Positions 50,061 to 59,916 of a stretch of 64,000 bases of DNA are shown piece after piece. The first letter of the stretch is position 1; the number at the start of each line of letters is the position of its first letter. The DNA is from Bog-473 sp963800725 (GTDB lineage: Bacteria; Actinomycetota; Acidimicrobiia; Acidimicrobiales; RAAP-2), in contig CAWDCE010000021.1 in NCBI GenBank assembly GCA_963800725.1, forward strand, positions 1 to 64,000, read 5' to 3'. Position numbers and translations under genes: made by a program. A model generated the notes under the pieces. It was not told the origin of the DNA. It did not search any database and worked only from the letters and a program-made list of their open reading frames with translations.

Positions 50061-51305
50061 ATGTCCGATACTGCGAAGCCGCCGCGGGTCTTCACGCAGG
50101 AATTCATGTTCGACCCCTACGGGGAGATTGCTCGCCTCCGAAAGGAAGACCCCGTTCATTACGTAGACCACATGGCCTTGTGGTTCGTCACGCGATATGA
50201 CGACGTCAAACGGCTACTTAGTGATGCAGAGATCGTCACACCGGATCGGCGGGCCTGGGAGTTCTATGAGCCTGCACCTGAGGGTTCCTATACGCGTTGG
50301 GGTGAGGACCACAGCCTCTTTGCGCTCGAGCGTGACGATCATCGCCGGGTGAGGCGCCTCGTGACTGCGGCGTTTAACCCGCGGGCCATTGCCCGCATTG
50401 ATCGCCAGATTGAGGAGGTCGTCGTTCGCTATGCAACTCCGCTCAAGGATCGAACGGGTGTCGTTGACCTCATGAGCGAGTTCACCGACCCGATCCCCAA
50501 CACAGTGATAAGCCGGATTACAGGTATTCCCGCCGAAGGAGGCGACGAGATTCGATTCCGCCGACTGGCGCAAGCCGTCATTGCCAACGCCCTCCCGTTT
50601 GCGCCCGAGGAGGTAAGACGGCAGGGGGAAGAGGCGCTGGGCGAATTGGCTGCTTGGGTCCGCGAAATGGCCGCCCAACGCCAAGTGCAGCCCGAGGACG
50701 ACTTCATCAGTGATCTCATTTCCACGAACGACATGGGTGATGAAATGACGAACGACGAGATCGTCATGCTCGTCGCTGGGCTCATTAGCGCTGGGAGTGA
50801 AACAACGGCACTTGGAGCACTCGTCGCCATTTTGAGCCTGGTGCAGAATCCCGAGGTCTTCGAACGCGTCAAAATCAATCGAAGCCTCGTTCCCCAGACG
50901 GTGCTTGAGATCATTCGCCACGGCATGGGTGGCCCGGGCGGCCTACCGTGTTACGCCGTCGAAGACTTCGAGCTGAGGGGAAGGAAGATCCGCAAAGGAC
51001 AGATGCTCATGATGAGCTTCGGCGGAGCGAACCGTGATCCCGAAGTATTCGAGGATCCGGACCAATTCGACATCAATCGGGACAACTCGAATCTTCTGAG
51101 CTTCGGATTTGGCGCCCATTATTGCCTGGGCGTGCATTTGGCCAAGGCCGAACTTAAGGCCTCGGTGAACGCAATGTGCGACTTTCTTCCGCCGGGCGCT
51201 CAGATCCGCGATGACCTCATGACGTTCCGGCCGATGGGCATGTTCGACCGCCCCACCAACTTCCCGGTGGAATTCTCGCCTGCGGCGAATCTGGCAACGT
51301 CGTAA
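50061..51305 (+). CDS. Cytochrome P450
   Basis: Soluble haem monooxygenase of about 414 residues. The I-helix oxygen motif is GLISAGSETTALG near residue 240, the ExxR motif is in VLEIIRHGMGG near 285, and the haem loop is FGFGAHYCLGVHLAKAEL near 350 with its Cys ligand. The ATG at 50061 has an AGGGGGA site 5-10 bases before it and is preferred over the one 6 codons upstream. It is the second gene of a tetR-P450 pair beside a lipid-type exporter, suggesting oxidation of a hydrophobic compound. No ferredoxin or reductase gene is adjacent. Confidence 0.95.
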   Translation: MSDTAKPPRVFTQEFMFDPYGEIARLRKEDPVHYVDHMALWFVTRYDDVKRLLSDAEIVTPDRRAWEFYEPAPEGSYTRWGEDHSLFALERDDHRRVRRLVTAAFNPRAIARIDRQIEEVVVRYATPLKDRTGVVDLMSEFTDPIPNTVISRITGIPAEGGDEIRFRRLAQAVIANALPFAPEEVRRQGEEALGELAAWVREMAAQRQVQPEDDFISDLISTNDMGDEMTNDEIVMLVAGLISAGSETTALGALVAILSLVQNPEVFERVKINRSLVPQTVLEIIRHGMGGPGGLPCYAVEDFELRGRKIRKGQMLMMSFGGANRDPEVFEDPDQFDINRDNSNLLSFGFGAHYCLGVHLAKAELKASVNAMCDFLPPGAQIRDDLMTFRPMGMFDRPTNFPVEFSPAANLATS

Positions 51306-51445
51306 ATGACATGGATCAGGATGAGTCATGGCGCGAATTGCCCATTGACTCCTCACCTCATTCACCCTCGCGTTCCCGTCACTTCTGGTAACGATCAACA
51401 TTCGGTCGCAAACTCCACGCAACTAGCTGAACCGCGATGGTTGGA

Positions 51446-51904
51446 CTAGAGCTCTTCAAGCGGTGACGTCATGAGCGTCCCGAAGAGCGTCGACACGAAT
51501 ACCACGAAGGTTAATACGTGCACCGACGTACACCATAAGCAGATCGCGTCGATCTCAAACAGCTCGGCATAGAGAAGGTATAGAACGGTGCCAAGACCCA
51601 CCACCGACCAGACCACTCTGCCAATTCGAATCGCCGGTTCGGTCCGTCGCCACATCGGCGGAATCTGGAGCACCAGCATGACGGCGAAGAAGATGAGACC
51701 TGCGAGGGCCACCGGCACGCCGGCGATCTTGGAATACGAGCTCGTCGTGACCGCGAGGCAGTTCACAATGCCTTTGTCCGAACATGCCAAGGTCGCTGAG
51801 CCCGTGTAGTGCTCGTACGTCAGATATCCCGCGACGCCTAAACCGCCCGCACTTGCCACAGTTCCCACCATGCCCGGCCAGCGAGGCAGACTAACTTCAG
51901 CCAT
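51446..51904 (-). CDS. Vitamin K epoxide reductase (VKOR) family protein
   Basis: Membrane enzyme that reoxidises a thioredoxin-like partner using quinone, taking the place of DsbB in actinobacteria. The 152-residue protein has four or five hydrophobic helices. The loop cysteines are Cys41 and Cys49 (ACSDKGIVNC), and the active-site pair CLWC (Cys122, Cys125) sits at the membrane face of a later helix. Its start overlaps the stop of the DUF929 gene by 8 bases, so the two are made together and likely work together in disulfide formation outside the membrane. Confidence 0.93.
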   Translation of the reverse strand: MAEVSLPRWPGMVGTVASAGGLGVAGYLTYEHYTGSATLACSDKGIVNCLAVTTSSYSKIAGVPVALAGLIFFAVMLVLQIPPMWRRTEPAIRIGRVVWSVVGLGTVLYLLYAELFEIDAICLWCTSVHVLTFVVFVSTLFGTLMTSPLEEL

Positions 51905-52826
51905 GATTCGCCGTCTGACACACGTCGGCTGGTTGGTTACCCGTCAGAGATGAGCAAATGGTTTGAATCAGCACTTTGGCGGACGCGTCGATGTTGGCAC
52001 CGATGGCAGTCGAGTTGTTGCCCGCATCTCCAGCAACTTCGTCAAACTGCAATCCCTCGAGACTCGTTGGATCGAACTGAGCGTTCGTTAACTCGGACTT
52101 TCCGCCGAAATCCAACCAGGGGAAGGATTGTCCTGTATGGGAATTCCACAGTTTGAGCTGAGACGCAGTGGGGGTATCCAGAGTGACGTAGTAGTTCCCA
52201 TCCGGTTGATTTGTCGTCGTCTCGACCGGTGTAAACGACAGATACGGACTCGTGTATGTCGTCTTGTAGAACGTCAGTGTCGGCACATCACCATCTCTGA
52301 CCGCCGAATGTATCCGACCTGGCTCAGGACTGAAGGTTCCGAACTTGGACAGTGCGATATACATCGCCCAGCGCTCTGTGGCGCACACTGGGCAGAATTC
52401 CGCCCCGATATAGAGCAAATCCGGTTTCCCATTGACTTTGAGCTCATGATCATTTATGGATTGCGGTGAAGTGATGAGGCCAGCCGTCGAAGCCGAGGTC
52501 AAGGTCGAAAGAGGAATCGACCCCAACTTGACCGTCAATGCAGTCGGGACCGGTGTCCCTTGGGGCGGCGAGATGACTGCGTCCGCAGAGCCCGACGAAC
52601 CTCCGGTCACCTTGACGATGACGAAAATGGCGATGATCACTATTACAAGAGCGACGGCTCCGGCTCCCCATAACAGATTGCGGCGCCGGCGGGCCTCGAG
52701 GGCGGCGCGCTGGCGCTCTTGTTTGGCTGCGTGACGTTCGGCGTACCTACGGCTTGTGCTCGGACTCTTGTTTGCTCGTTTCGGATCCTTTTGCGCATCT
52801 CTGGATGGTGCGGTCTTCTTCGGCAC
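51897..52826 (-). CDS. DUF929 membrane-anchored thioredoxin-like protein
   Basis: A 309-residue protein: a very basic cytosolic N-terminus (about 50 residues, Lys/Arg/Ala-rich), one membrane helix (about 51-72) and an extracytoplasmic domain of the DUF929 type. The domain has LLYIGAEFCPVCATERWAMYIALSKFG with a CPVC redox motif at Cys145 and Cys148. A further Cys pair near the C-terminus (TICSSLT and DVCQT) is set for a structural disulfide. Coupled to VKOR, it is the natural DsbA-like substrate of that enzyme. Inference: it oxidises exported proteins such as the copper chaperones encoded nearby. Confidence 0.88.
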   Translation of the reverse strand: MPKKTAPSRDAQKDPKRANKSPSTSRRYAERHAAKQERQRAALEARRRRNLLWGAGAVALVIVIIAIFVIVKVTGGSSGSADAVISPPQGTPVPTALTVKLGSIPLSTLTSASTAGLITSPQSINDHELKVNGKPDLLYIGAEFCPVCATERWAMYIALSKFGTFSPEPGRIHSAVRDGDVPTLTFYKTTYTSPYLSFTPVETTTNQPDGNYYVTLDTPTASQLKLWNSHTGQSFPWLDFGGKSELTNAQFDPTSLEGLQFDEVAGDAGNNSTAIGANIDASAKVLIQTICSSLTGNQPADVCQTANHG

Positions 52827-53045
52827 AGGCTTCTCCTCAGTCGTGCTTCGGTCCCATCAGACAACTGTTTTGTGGGGCATCATGGCGAAAGGGAACGGCG
52901 TGATTCACGATTTATGCCCGCATTCGATACTTGGCTTCAATTCATCCCGTCACTCCCAAGATGCCAATATCGAGCGGTCATCACATGGCTCATCGGAATC
53001 CGACACGGGTGCTCACGATGTTCGGCAGACGAATCCTCGTTTCGA

Positions 53046-54983
53046 TCACGATGAGGTCGCCATTACCGCAGCCTCGACGATTTGAATATCCGGTGGTTGG
53101 ATGGCCAGCGCACCTCCGGCAACCGGCACCTGCCAAACCATCGTCATGTATGGAGTTGTCTGCTGGACGCTTCCGCCGGTGCAAGGAATGACACTGGACA
53201 TTTGCAGGGGGCTCGTCGCGGACTCCGATGACGGACCGCAGATATCGGTTCGTTGATGCCACTGCACAAGGGCTCCGTAGGGCATGGGAGGAGTCGCCAC
53301 GCTTGACGGCAGGAGATACATCGCCGCCACCAAGACCTCCTGTCCCGACGGTATCTGGGCGTAAACCAGCCCGTCGATGGCATCAGGATTCAGCGTCTCC
53401 TTCGCCGCGTCGTTCGCCGCAACAATCTGAGGATTTACGTAGTAGACCACCGGATAGTCAGCTGGCGACACGGCCACGTAGCCGGCAGCGAGTGCCGCGT
53501 CAGGTGAGGGGTACTTCGCTGCGGATTCGCTCGTGGCCTGCACGTACTGCGTGGCTCCTATCTGCTGTTGCGACGTGGGGGCTTGCGCACAGCCGGTGGC
53601 CGCCATATGGATGGTCGTCGGACCGTTTCCCCCCTGAGCTAAGAGGATCTGCGCCTCTGAACCGGGGAGCGGCGGTCCGCTGTAATGCCAGTTGGTCTTC
53701 GTCGTATTGAGTCCGGCAGCAGCTGAGGCATCGGCACCGTTCATGTTCATCACGTTGTGCTGGCCACCCATGGCCATGTTGGGAGTGTCGGTGATGTCGA
53801 GGCCGGCGTGCGCCGTCCCGCCGTTGGACCTCGTGCATGTGGCAGTAGTGCCCGACTGTCCCGAACCCATCGCCATCCCCGACATGCCTGACATGGATCC
53901 GCCCGACGTCGAGCCGCCAGATGACTGACTAGCGGCCGCTGGGTAGGTCGCGGCCAAGATGACGGCGCAGAGCACGGCGACACCACCACCGAGCACGACA
54001 TAGGGTTTACTGCCGATGATCACCGCGAGTGGGGACCGCCATGAATCTCGCTCAGGGATGAAGGCGGGCAGCATGGCCAAAGCCAAGACGATGATGAGTG
54101 GCCCAGTGTTGGGATCAGTACCACTACCCGAAAGCACGCCACCAAGGAAGCCTTGCCCGCTGATCCACATCACGAACGAGAGCAGGATCCCGACGAATAG
54201 GGAGGCCTCGTAGCGCCGCATGACCAAGGGGCCAACTCCGATGAGAAGCGACACGATCGCCAACACCCAAGCTGTCTGTGTGCCAATGGAGGAAAAAGCG
54301 CCACCGAAGCTATTGAGAAAGTGTGAATACCACTCGGGTGTCCCCGGTGCCATGCCTGTGATCGAGCTCGAAATGGCGTCACGCGTTCGATTCGCCGGAA
54401 ACAAGAATAGGACGGCCGCCAACAGCCAGTACCCACCCCACACCGCCGTTGGTGTGACCACGCCGCCGAGACCCTTCGCCGCTGCTGATGACGCCAAGCC
54501 GGTCGGTTTGTTGGCGACAACAGACTCTGCCGCCTCACTTTCCCGAGCTCTCGGCCAGGCCATGAGGCCCAGCATTGCGTAAATAAAAACCGAGCCCGGT
54601 GCTCCCATGAGGGCGGTTCCTGTGCCGGTAAATATCAATCCAAGACCCTCTCCGAACACCCAAATTCCAAAAGCCCACGCAAAGGAAACCGCCAGAGCTG
54701 GGCGCACGGAGATCCGGAACAAGAGCCCGACGCCAATCACCACTTGGATGGTGGCGAAGAAGAAGTTCCAAACTCCAATATCAGGTGCAATGAAGTGGCC
54801 GACATTGGTGATCAGCCATGCGATTGGCGCAGGCTGGCCACTTGCGCTCCCCGTAATAAATGTGGGGACGAATTGCTTGCCGAACATGAACGGCTGATAC
54901 TGCAGTGCGGCATCAAGAATCCAGAACAATCCAAGGACGATTTGAAGAACGCGCTCGTGTGCCGATGGGATTACGCAGACCAC
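53046..54983 (-). CDS. Large membrane protein with DoxX-like helices, Met-rich linker and secreted C-terminal domain
   Basis: A 645-residue protein starting at a GTG. Residues 1-350 hold about ten hydrophobic helices with repeats of an inner pattern (VLQIVLGLFWILDAALQYQPFMF early on resembles DoxX/quinol-oxidase-subunit-like proteins). Residues 350-420 are Gly/Ser/Met/His-rich (GSMSGMSGMAMGSGQSG and MAMGGQHNVMNMNG), a metal-binding style seen in copper proteins. The C-terminal 220 residues form a secreted domain (SPDAALAAGYVAVSPADYPVVYYVNP to ALVQWHQRTDICGP) that I have seen in actinobacterial exported proteins of unknown role. Context (SCO1, CopA, PCuAC, VKOR) points to copper or redox handling at the membrane. 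No frame breaks. Confidence 0.75.
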   Translation of the reverse strand: MVCVIPSAHERVLQIVLGLFWILDAALQYQPFMFGKQFVPTFITGSASGQPAPIAWLITNVGHFIAPDIGVWNFFFATIQVVIGVGLLFRISVRPALAVSFAWAFGIWVFGEGLGLIFTGTGTALMGAPGSVFIYAMLGLMAWPRARESEAAESVVANKPTGLASSAAAKGLGGVVTPTAVWGGYWLLAAVLFLFPANRTRDAISSSITGMAPGTPEWYSHFLNSFGGAFSSIGTQTAWVLAIVSLLIGVGPLVMRRYEASLFVGILLSFVMWISGQGFLGGVLSGSGTDPNTGPLIIVLALAMLPAFIPERDSWRSPLAVIIGSKPYVVLGGGVAVLCAVILAATYPAAASQSSGGSTSGGSMSGMSGMAMGSGQSGTTATCTRSNGGTAHAGLDITDTPNMAMGGQHNVMNMNGADASAAAGLNTTKTNWHYSGPPLPGSEAQILLAQGGNGPTTIHMAATGCAQAPTSQQQIGATQYVQATSESAAKYPSPDAALAAGYVAVSPADYPVVYYVNPQIVAANDAAKETLNPDAIDGLVYAQIPSGQEVLVAAMYLLPSSVATPPMPYGALVQWHQRTDICGPSSESATSPLQMSSVIPCTGGSVQQTTPYMTMVWQVPVAGGALAIQPPDIQIVEAAVMATSS

Positions 54984-55150
54984 GTCGGGGCCGACCGAAC
55001 TCTTCCGTCCGCGTCAGCCCATCTGGAACAGCTTCCGCCAGTGGATCTGGCGACGAATCGGTGGTATCTACCATGGCTCGTACACTCGCTTTCTCTGAAT
55101 TTCCACCATCCTCAGGTGGCGGTCGCGTTGATGGTGGTTTTGACGGTCGA

Positions 55151-55885
55151 TCACGACTGCTGCCAACCGTGCTGCACTAAAGCCGTCAGATCATGTGTCT
55201 CCTGCCTCGGCGATATCTCTGAGGGAAACTCAAGATGAGCCGTGTTGTTGACGTAGGCGAGTATGTAGCCGGCGTGTACGATTTCGTAACTCGATCCCGG
55301 GTGAGAGACATTTTCGGCAAACGACAGTGGAATCCCGATGGCCCGCTCCGCTGTTGCGATCTGCGCCGAGGTACCGGATAGGCCGGTGAAGGACGGATTG
55401 AAATGATCGAGCCATGTCTGAATGACACTTGGTGTGTCTCGATCCGGGTCCGTCGTGACGAATACCACTTGAACTTCCTTGCGATCGACCCGCGGCATGT
55501 CCTTGATCGCTGCCTCCGTCAAGAACATGTTGAGGGGGCAAAGGTCCGGGCAATGGGTGTAGCCGAAATACACCAGAGTGACCTTCGATTTGGTATCCGT
55601 GGCGATATTGAATGGTTGGTTCGCCGTGTCGGTCAGCGTCACATTGGGCTTCGCGTACACCTTTGGGAAAATGAGTGCGCCCGGGTAAAGCGAACTCGTC
55701 TCAGCCGGCCCTCCTATTTGGGAGATGATGGCCGCGGAGTGACTTGAGTTTGAACATGACGTCACGCCAAAGGCGACCACCGAGAGCACTGGAAGTACAC
55801 GGAGGAATCCCTTCAATGGGCGCCTCCATCGTTCAGCCTCCACCGCTGCCCCCATCCTCGGCGTCGATGGATGCCGACGAAACAT
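55151..55885 (-). CDS. SCO1/SenC-type copper chaperone lipoprotein
   Basis: Copper chaperone/thiol oxidoreductase used in cytochrome c oxidase CuA assembly or copper delivery. The 244-residue product has a hydrophobic segment and lipobox (FGVTSCSN, Cys44). The SCO thioredoxin fold has LVYFGYTHCPDLCPLNM with the Cu-binding Cys112 and Cys116, VVFVTTDPDRDTP, and YEIVHAGYILAYV supplying the third ligand, a His. The start at 55885 overlaps the upstream COG4315 gene by 53 bases; the ATG ten codons on shortens that. It is the second gene of the operon behind the double BlaI-type operator. Confidence 0.92.
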   Translation of the reverse strand: MFRRHPSTPRMGAAVEAERWRRPLKGFLRVLPVLSVVAFGVTSCSNSSHSAAIISQIGGPAETSSLYPGALIFPKVYAKPNVTLTDTANQPFNIATDTKSKVTLVYFGYTHCPDLCPLNMFLTEAAIKDMPRVDRKEVQVVFVTTDPDRDTPSVIQTWLDHFNPSFTGLSGTSAQIATAERAIGIPLSFAENVSHPGSSYEIVHAGYILAYVNNTAHLEFPSEISPRQETHDLTALVQHGWQQS

Positions 55886-56700
55886 GGGGGTGGCCCGGAC
55901 GAATCAATGTGCCACTCGGCGTCACCAAGAGCCAGTCCCCGCCGATGCCTTGCCCTCGGATGTCTCCTGGCTCAAGGTCTCCTGCGAAAGTGTAGAGAGG
56001 ATGACCACCGAGAACGACTTGTTGTGTGCCTCCCGCCCCGGTGATCACGGTGATTGGCGCGCTCGATGCCGACGGCGACCGTCGGCCGCCCAGCGGTTTG
56101 TAGCGGAGGCCAGTCGACCAGACACCAGTTGGAAATGCACGCGCTCCGGGTAGGCGTATCGTCTGCGTAGGCGTAGAGCGCCTGGCCTCGGTCATTGGCC
56201 ACATACGCGCCGACTGTTGCGTGGGCGATGGTGATCGTGGTGCTTGTGGGGGGCCCGTAATTGGATCTGAGGACGGGGAGCGACGTCGCGGATAGCCCAC
56301 TCGGCGTCATGGCCCACCAGATATTGCCAACTCCATTCCCACGGACGTCGCCCAACCGGTGATCCCCCGCAAAGGTGTACAGGGGACGTCCGTCCATGGT
56401 GAGTTGTCGCTCCCCGTCACTGCGCATCTCGGATCCGATGTGGCCAGTGACCCCTGAGCCCACGGTCACTCTTCCGCTGACTAATGCCGGATGCCAATCA
56501 TTCTCACAATCGCCCGTGCACGCGCTCGGGGCCTTCGTCAACAGGTCGTCGACGAAGACGTAGAGCGTCGCGCCTGAACGGTCGGCGAGTATTGGGCCGC
56601 TGGGCGTGTTGGCGCTCTCGACGTCGGGATGACCGTGGTTCTGCGTCGCAACCGGCGCGAGCGCCAGCAGCGCGCTGGCTGCTGCGATGACGACTCGCAC
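55833..56700 (-). CDS. COG4315-type secreted protein with two repeat domains, one frame break
   Basis: Exported protein with two copies of the domain that carries Y-x-[FWY]-x-x-D motifs. It has a signal peptide (MRVVIAAASALLALAPVATQ). In the first copy, ATLYVFVDD, CTGDCENDWHPAL and RPLYTFAGDHRLGDVRGNGVG are seen. In the second, QALYAYADDTP, CISNWCLVDWPPL and, after a frame break near 56065, HPLYTFAGDLEPGDIRGQGIGGDW. Both copies keep the paired cysteines and the motif that in such proteins is thought to bind metal or small ligands. Function is unknown; it is first in the copper-linked operon, directly downstream of two overlapping BlaI-type dyads. Confidence 0.82.
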
Positions 56701-56724
56701 TCGATCCCTCCCACGTGATTCGCG

Positions 56725-56757
56725 ATACTACAGTGCGTAGTATTACACAGCGTAGTA
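56725..56757. promoter_or_regulatory. Double BlaI/CopY-type operator upstream of the COG4315-SCO1 operon
   Basis: A perfect 19-base dyad ATACTAC-AGTGC-GTAGTAT (56725-56743) is immediately followed, overlapping by 3 bases, by a second near-perfect dyad TATTAC-ACAGC-GTAGTA (56741-56757). Both have 6-bp arms and a 5-base spacer like the sites at 59917-59933 and 61967-61983. They lie 25-57 bases upstream of the COG4315 start, where a repressor would block the promoter. Confidence 0.75.
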
Positions 56758-56782
56758 CCGTGGGCCACTTCGGAAGTGACGC

Positions 56783-57512
56783 CTAGAGCATGCTCAAGAT
56801 CGCATAGCCCATGGTCAGCGCCATCAGGACCTCACACACCGCAGCGAGGCGGGGCGCAAGTAGATCAAACGGCTGGGTCGCGGGTTGTTTCGTCCTCAAG
56901 AGGAGGTCGACCTCCCCGACAAGACGCGGTTCGTCCGCCAAATCGACTGTCGAGAATCTCTCGCCACAGTCATTCGACCGAGTGGCTCGAGCATTCCATT
57001 GTCCCCTGCGGACAGAATTGGCGGTCCACGACCACGCCGGCTTGCGCGACCAGCAAGATCGCCAGTGCAAGCCCAAGGATCGGCAGCTTGGTTGGACTCG
57101 ATTGCCTCCCCATCATTCCGACCATTCGGGCACCACAGACCAAATCATCCATTCCAAGCCACGAGGGCACGGCCACCAACATGTAGATCATGGCCGCGCT
57201 CTCGACGACGAGTGATAGGGAATGACGAATCGAACTCGCCCCGATCACGCCATACCTCGTGAGGAATGCTCGCCCGACGAACCACAGCGTGCTGCCAACG
57301 AACACCCCGACCCATGCCAAATGGGGAAGGACTTCCAAACGGGGTTCGAACATTGCGGCCATAGAGAGTCCCATGGCGACATGTGCCAGTTCGGTGTCCC
57401 GCTCGACTCGCCGATGCCAGATGGATCCGGCGATCAAGCGACCAACGCTGTAGACCACGACCCCCAGCATCGAGATGGCTAGAAAATCGGCGATCCCGGG
57501 GGAAATGTTCAC
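56783..57512 (-). CDS. DUF5134 membrane protein, one frame break
   Basis: Polytopic protein of about 243 residues. From the GTG at 57512 (overlapping the copA stop, GTGA) it reads VNISPGIADFLAISMLGVVVYSVGRLIAG, ELAHVAMGLSMAAMFEP, FVGSTLWFVGRAFLTRYG, LVVESAAMIYMLVAVPSWLGMDD and, after a frame break near 57000, PFDLLAPRLAAVCEVLMALTMGYAILSML. The repeated HVAMGLSMAAMF- and VCEVLMALTMGYAIL-type helices are typical of DUF5134 proteins found beside copper genes in actinobacteria. Function unknown; coupling to copA suggests a part in copper transport. Confidence 0.78.
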
Positions 57513-59831
57513 GCGACGTCCTCGAGTGAATGCGATGACCGCTCGCCGGCGTCCAGCGGTGCCGTTGGCACGGCCGAAAAATGGCGAAGGCGCGAGCTGT
57601 TCCACACCACACAACCCGACGACAGCGCCATGGCTGCCGCGGCAATCAGTGGGTTCAAGAACCCCATCGCAGCAAGAGGTATTGCGATGATGTTGTAGGC
57701 AAACGCCCAGGCCAAGTTCCCACGAATTGTGAGGTACGTGCGTCGGGCCAATCTGATTGCGGTCGGAATTCAGTTGAGATTGTCGCGGACAATAATGAGA
57801 TCAGCCGCGTTGATCGCCACATCGGTACCTGAGCCAACGGCCAAACCAAGGTCAGCTGTCGCCAGGGCCGGAGCATCGTTGACCCCGTCGCCCACCATGG
57901 CCACCCGGTGACCTCGCTTTTGCAGTTCCCGAATGGCCTCGACCTTGTCGGATGGTAGGGCACCTGCAAGCACTGAGTCGATCCCAATCGCCTGGGCCAC
58001 CGCTTGAGCGGCGGACTTGTTGTCCCCGGTAACCAACACACACTGCAAACCCAATTCCGCCAACGCCGCCACTGCGGTGGACGCGGTCGGTCGTATCGAG
58101 TCCGCGAGGGCAATTGCGCCGATTATTAAACCGTCGAAGGCCACCAGGACCACCGTCCGTCCATCCAACTCCCACTCTTCGCAATTGGCCACAATCGCCG
58201 TCGGGAGATCAAGCCGCGAGCCTGTGAATAAGACGGCGCGTCCGATCTCGACTTCGTGAGCACCCAAAGTTCCTCGTGCACCCAGACCCGGCATCGAGAC
58301 AAACTCCCCGACGGCCTCAAGTTGGATTTTCTCCAACTGCGCCCTTTCGACGATGGCCTTCGCCACCGGATGCTCAGACGCGTTCTCGAGCGACCCCGCT
58401 ACTCGGAGAAGTTCATGGCGCGTCACACCATTGATGCCCGCCACGTCGGTCACGACCATCTTGCCCTGCGTAAGGGTCCCAGTCTTGTCGAGCAAAACCG
58501 TGTCGATCTGCTGGGAAATCTCGAGCGCCTGATATCCCTTGAAGAAGATGCCCAGACTCGCCCCTTGACCCGACGCAACCAATAACGCAGTGGGGGTCGC
58601 CAATCCGAGCGCGCAAGGACAGGCGATAATCAGGACGGACAGCGCCGCATTGAATGCCTGCTCAGTCGTGCCGCCCCCCAAGATCCACCCGGCAAAGGTA
58701 AGGAGGGCGATACCGACAACCACTGGCACGAAGACGCCGGCAATACGGTCGGCCAGGCGCTGCACGGCCGCCTTTTGGTTCTGCGCGTCCTCCACCAACC
58801 GCAGCATGTGAGCCAATTGGGTGTCCGATCCGACCTTTGTGGCACGAATGATGATTCGGCCACCGATACATCTGGTGCCCCCGAGGACTGAGTCCCCCAC
58901 CTCGGCGTCGCTCGGCACTGACTCACCGGTCATCGCACTTCGATCGATTGGTGATTGTCCGAATATCACCTCGCCGTCGCTAGCGATGGTTTCGCCGGGT
59001 CGCACGACAAATCGATCCCCCACCTTGAGCGCCCCCACAGGGCGTCTTCGCTCGAATCCCATCTCGTCGAGAACGCACACTTCCTTCGCAGCAACCGCCG
59101 AAAGTGAGCGCAGTACACTTCCAGATCGCCGTCTGGTCCACGCTTCGAAGTATCGACCCGCAAGCAAGAATGTAGTCACGCCCGCCGCCACATCGAGATA
59201 AATGGCGCCCCCTGACTGATGGGCGAGTACGTAGCCAAAGGATCGGGCAGTCGAACTCGAGTCCCGCACGAACATTGAGTAGAGCGACCACCCCAGGGCG
59301 GAGATGATGCCAAGCGACACCAACGTGTCCATGGTCCAGGTGCCGTGGCGAGCGCTGCGCACAGCGTTCCGGTAGAACGGCCACGCTGCCCACGTCAAGA
59401 TCGGAAGTGAAAGGGCGACTAGAAGCCACTGCCAGTGGGGAAAGCGAAGCGAAGGTACGATCGAAAATGCAATTCGAAGCATCACCAAGCGGCATGAAAA
59501 GCAATCCGGCGACAACCAGCCGCCGGCCCAGATAGCGAACCTGTCGATCCGCTTCTGCGCCATCGTCGGGGGAAGACGTCTCGTCCTTAAGAACCTCCGC
59601 GCTGAACCCCGCCCCTTCGATCTCTTCGATGATCCGATCGATTGTCACCCGCGAAACCGTCGAAACTCTTGCTCGCTCCGAGGCCAAATTGACCGTGGCC
59701 GCGACCCCATCGAGTGCGTTGAGGTGGCGTTCGATCCGAGCCACACAGGCACCGCACGTCATCCCGCCGATCAATAGCGAAAACTCGCTCTTCGCCGGTG
59801 CATCAACCCCAATGGTCTCGGTGGCAGTCAC
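57509..59831 (-). CDS. copA: Copper-exporting P1B-type ATPase, two frame breaks
   Basis: Membrane pump removing Cu(I) from the cytoplasm. An N-terminal heavy-metal domain has GGMTCGACVARIERH near residue 22 with the CxxC pair. The pump has AMTGESVP (actuator), the membrane motif IIACPCALGLATPTA, the phosphorylated DKTGTLTQGK, the HP motif region SEHPVAKAI and MVGDGVNDAPALA. Frame breaks near 59480 and 57775 divide it; the final piece (AFAYNIIAIPLAAMGFLNPLIAAAAMALSS) is the last helix pair, with the conserved N-x(6)-Y-N and M-x(2)-S features. About 775 residues joined. A BlaI-type dyad lies 86-102 bases upstream. Coupled to the DUF5134 gene. Confidence 0.93.
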
Positions 59832-59916
59832 TGTTGTGAGGTCCTTGTCGGTGGGTTTGTCACTGACTCATCGACGGGCCCAACGAGCGGCTTCGGCCTG
59901 TCGCTACATCAAGGTA

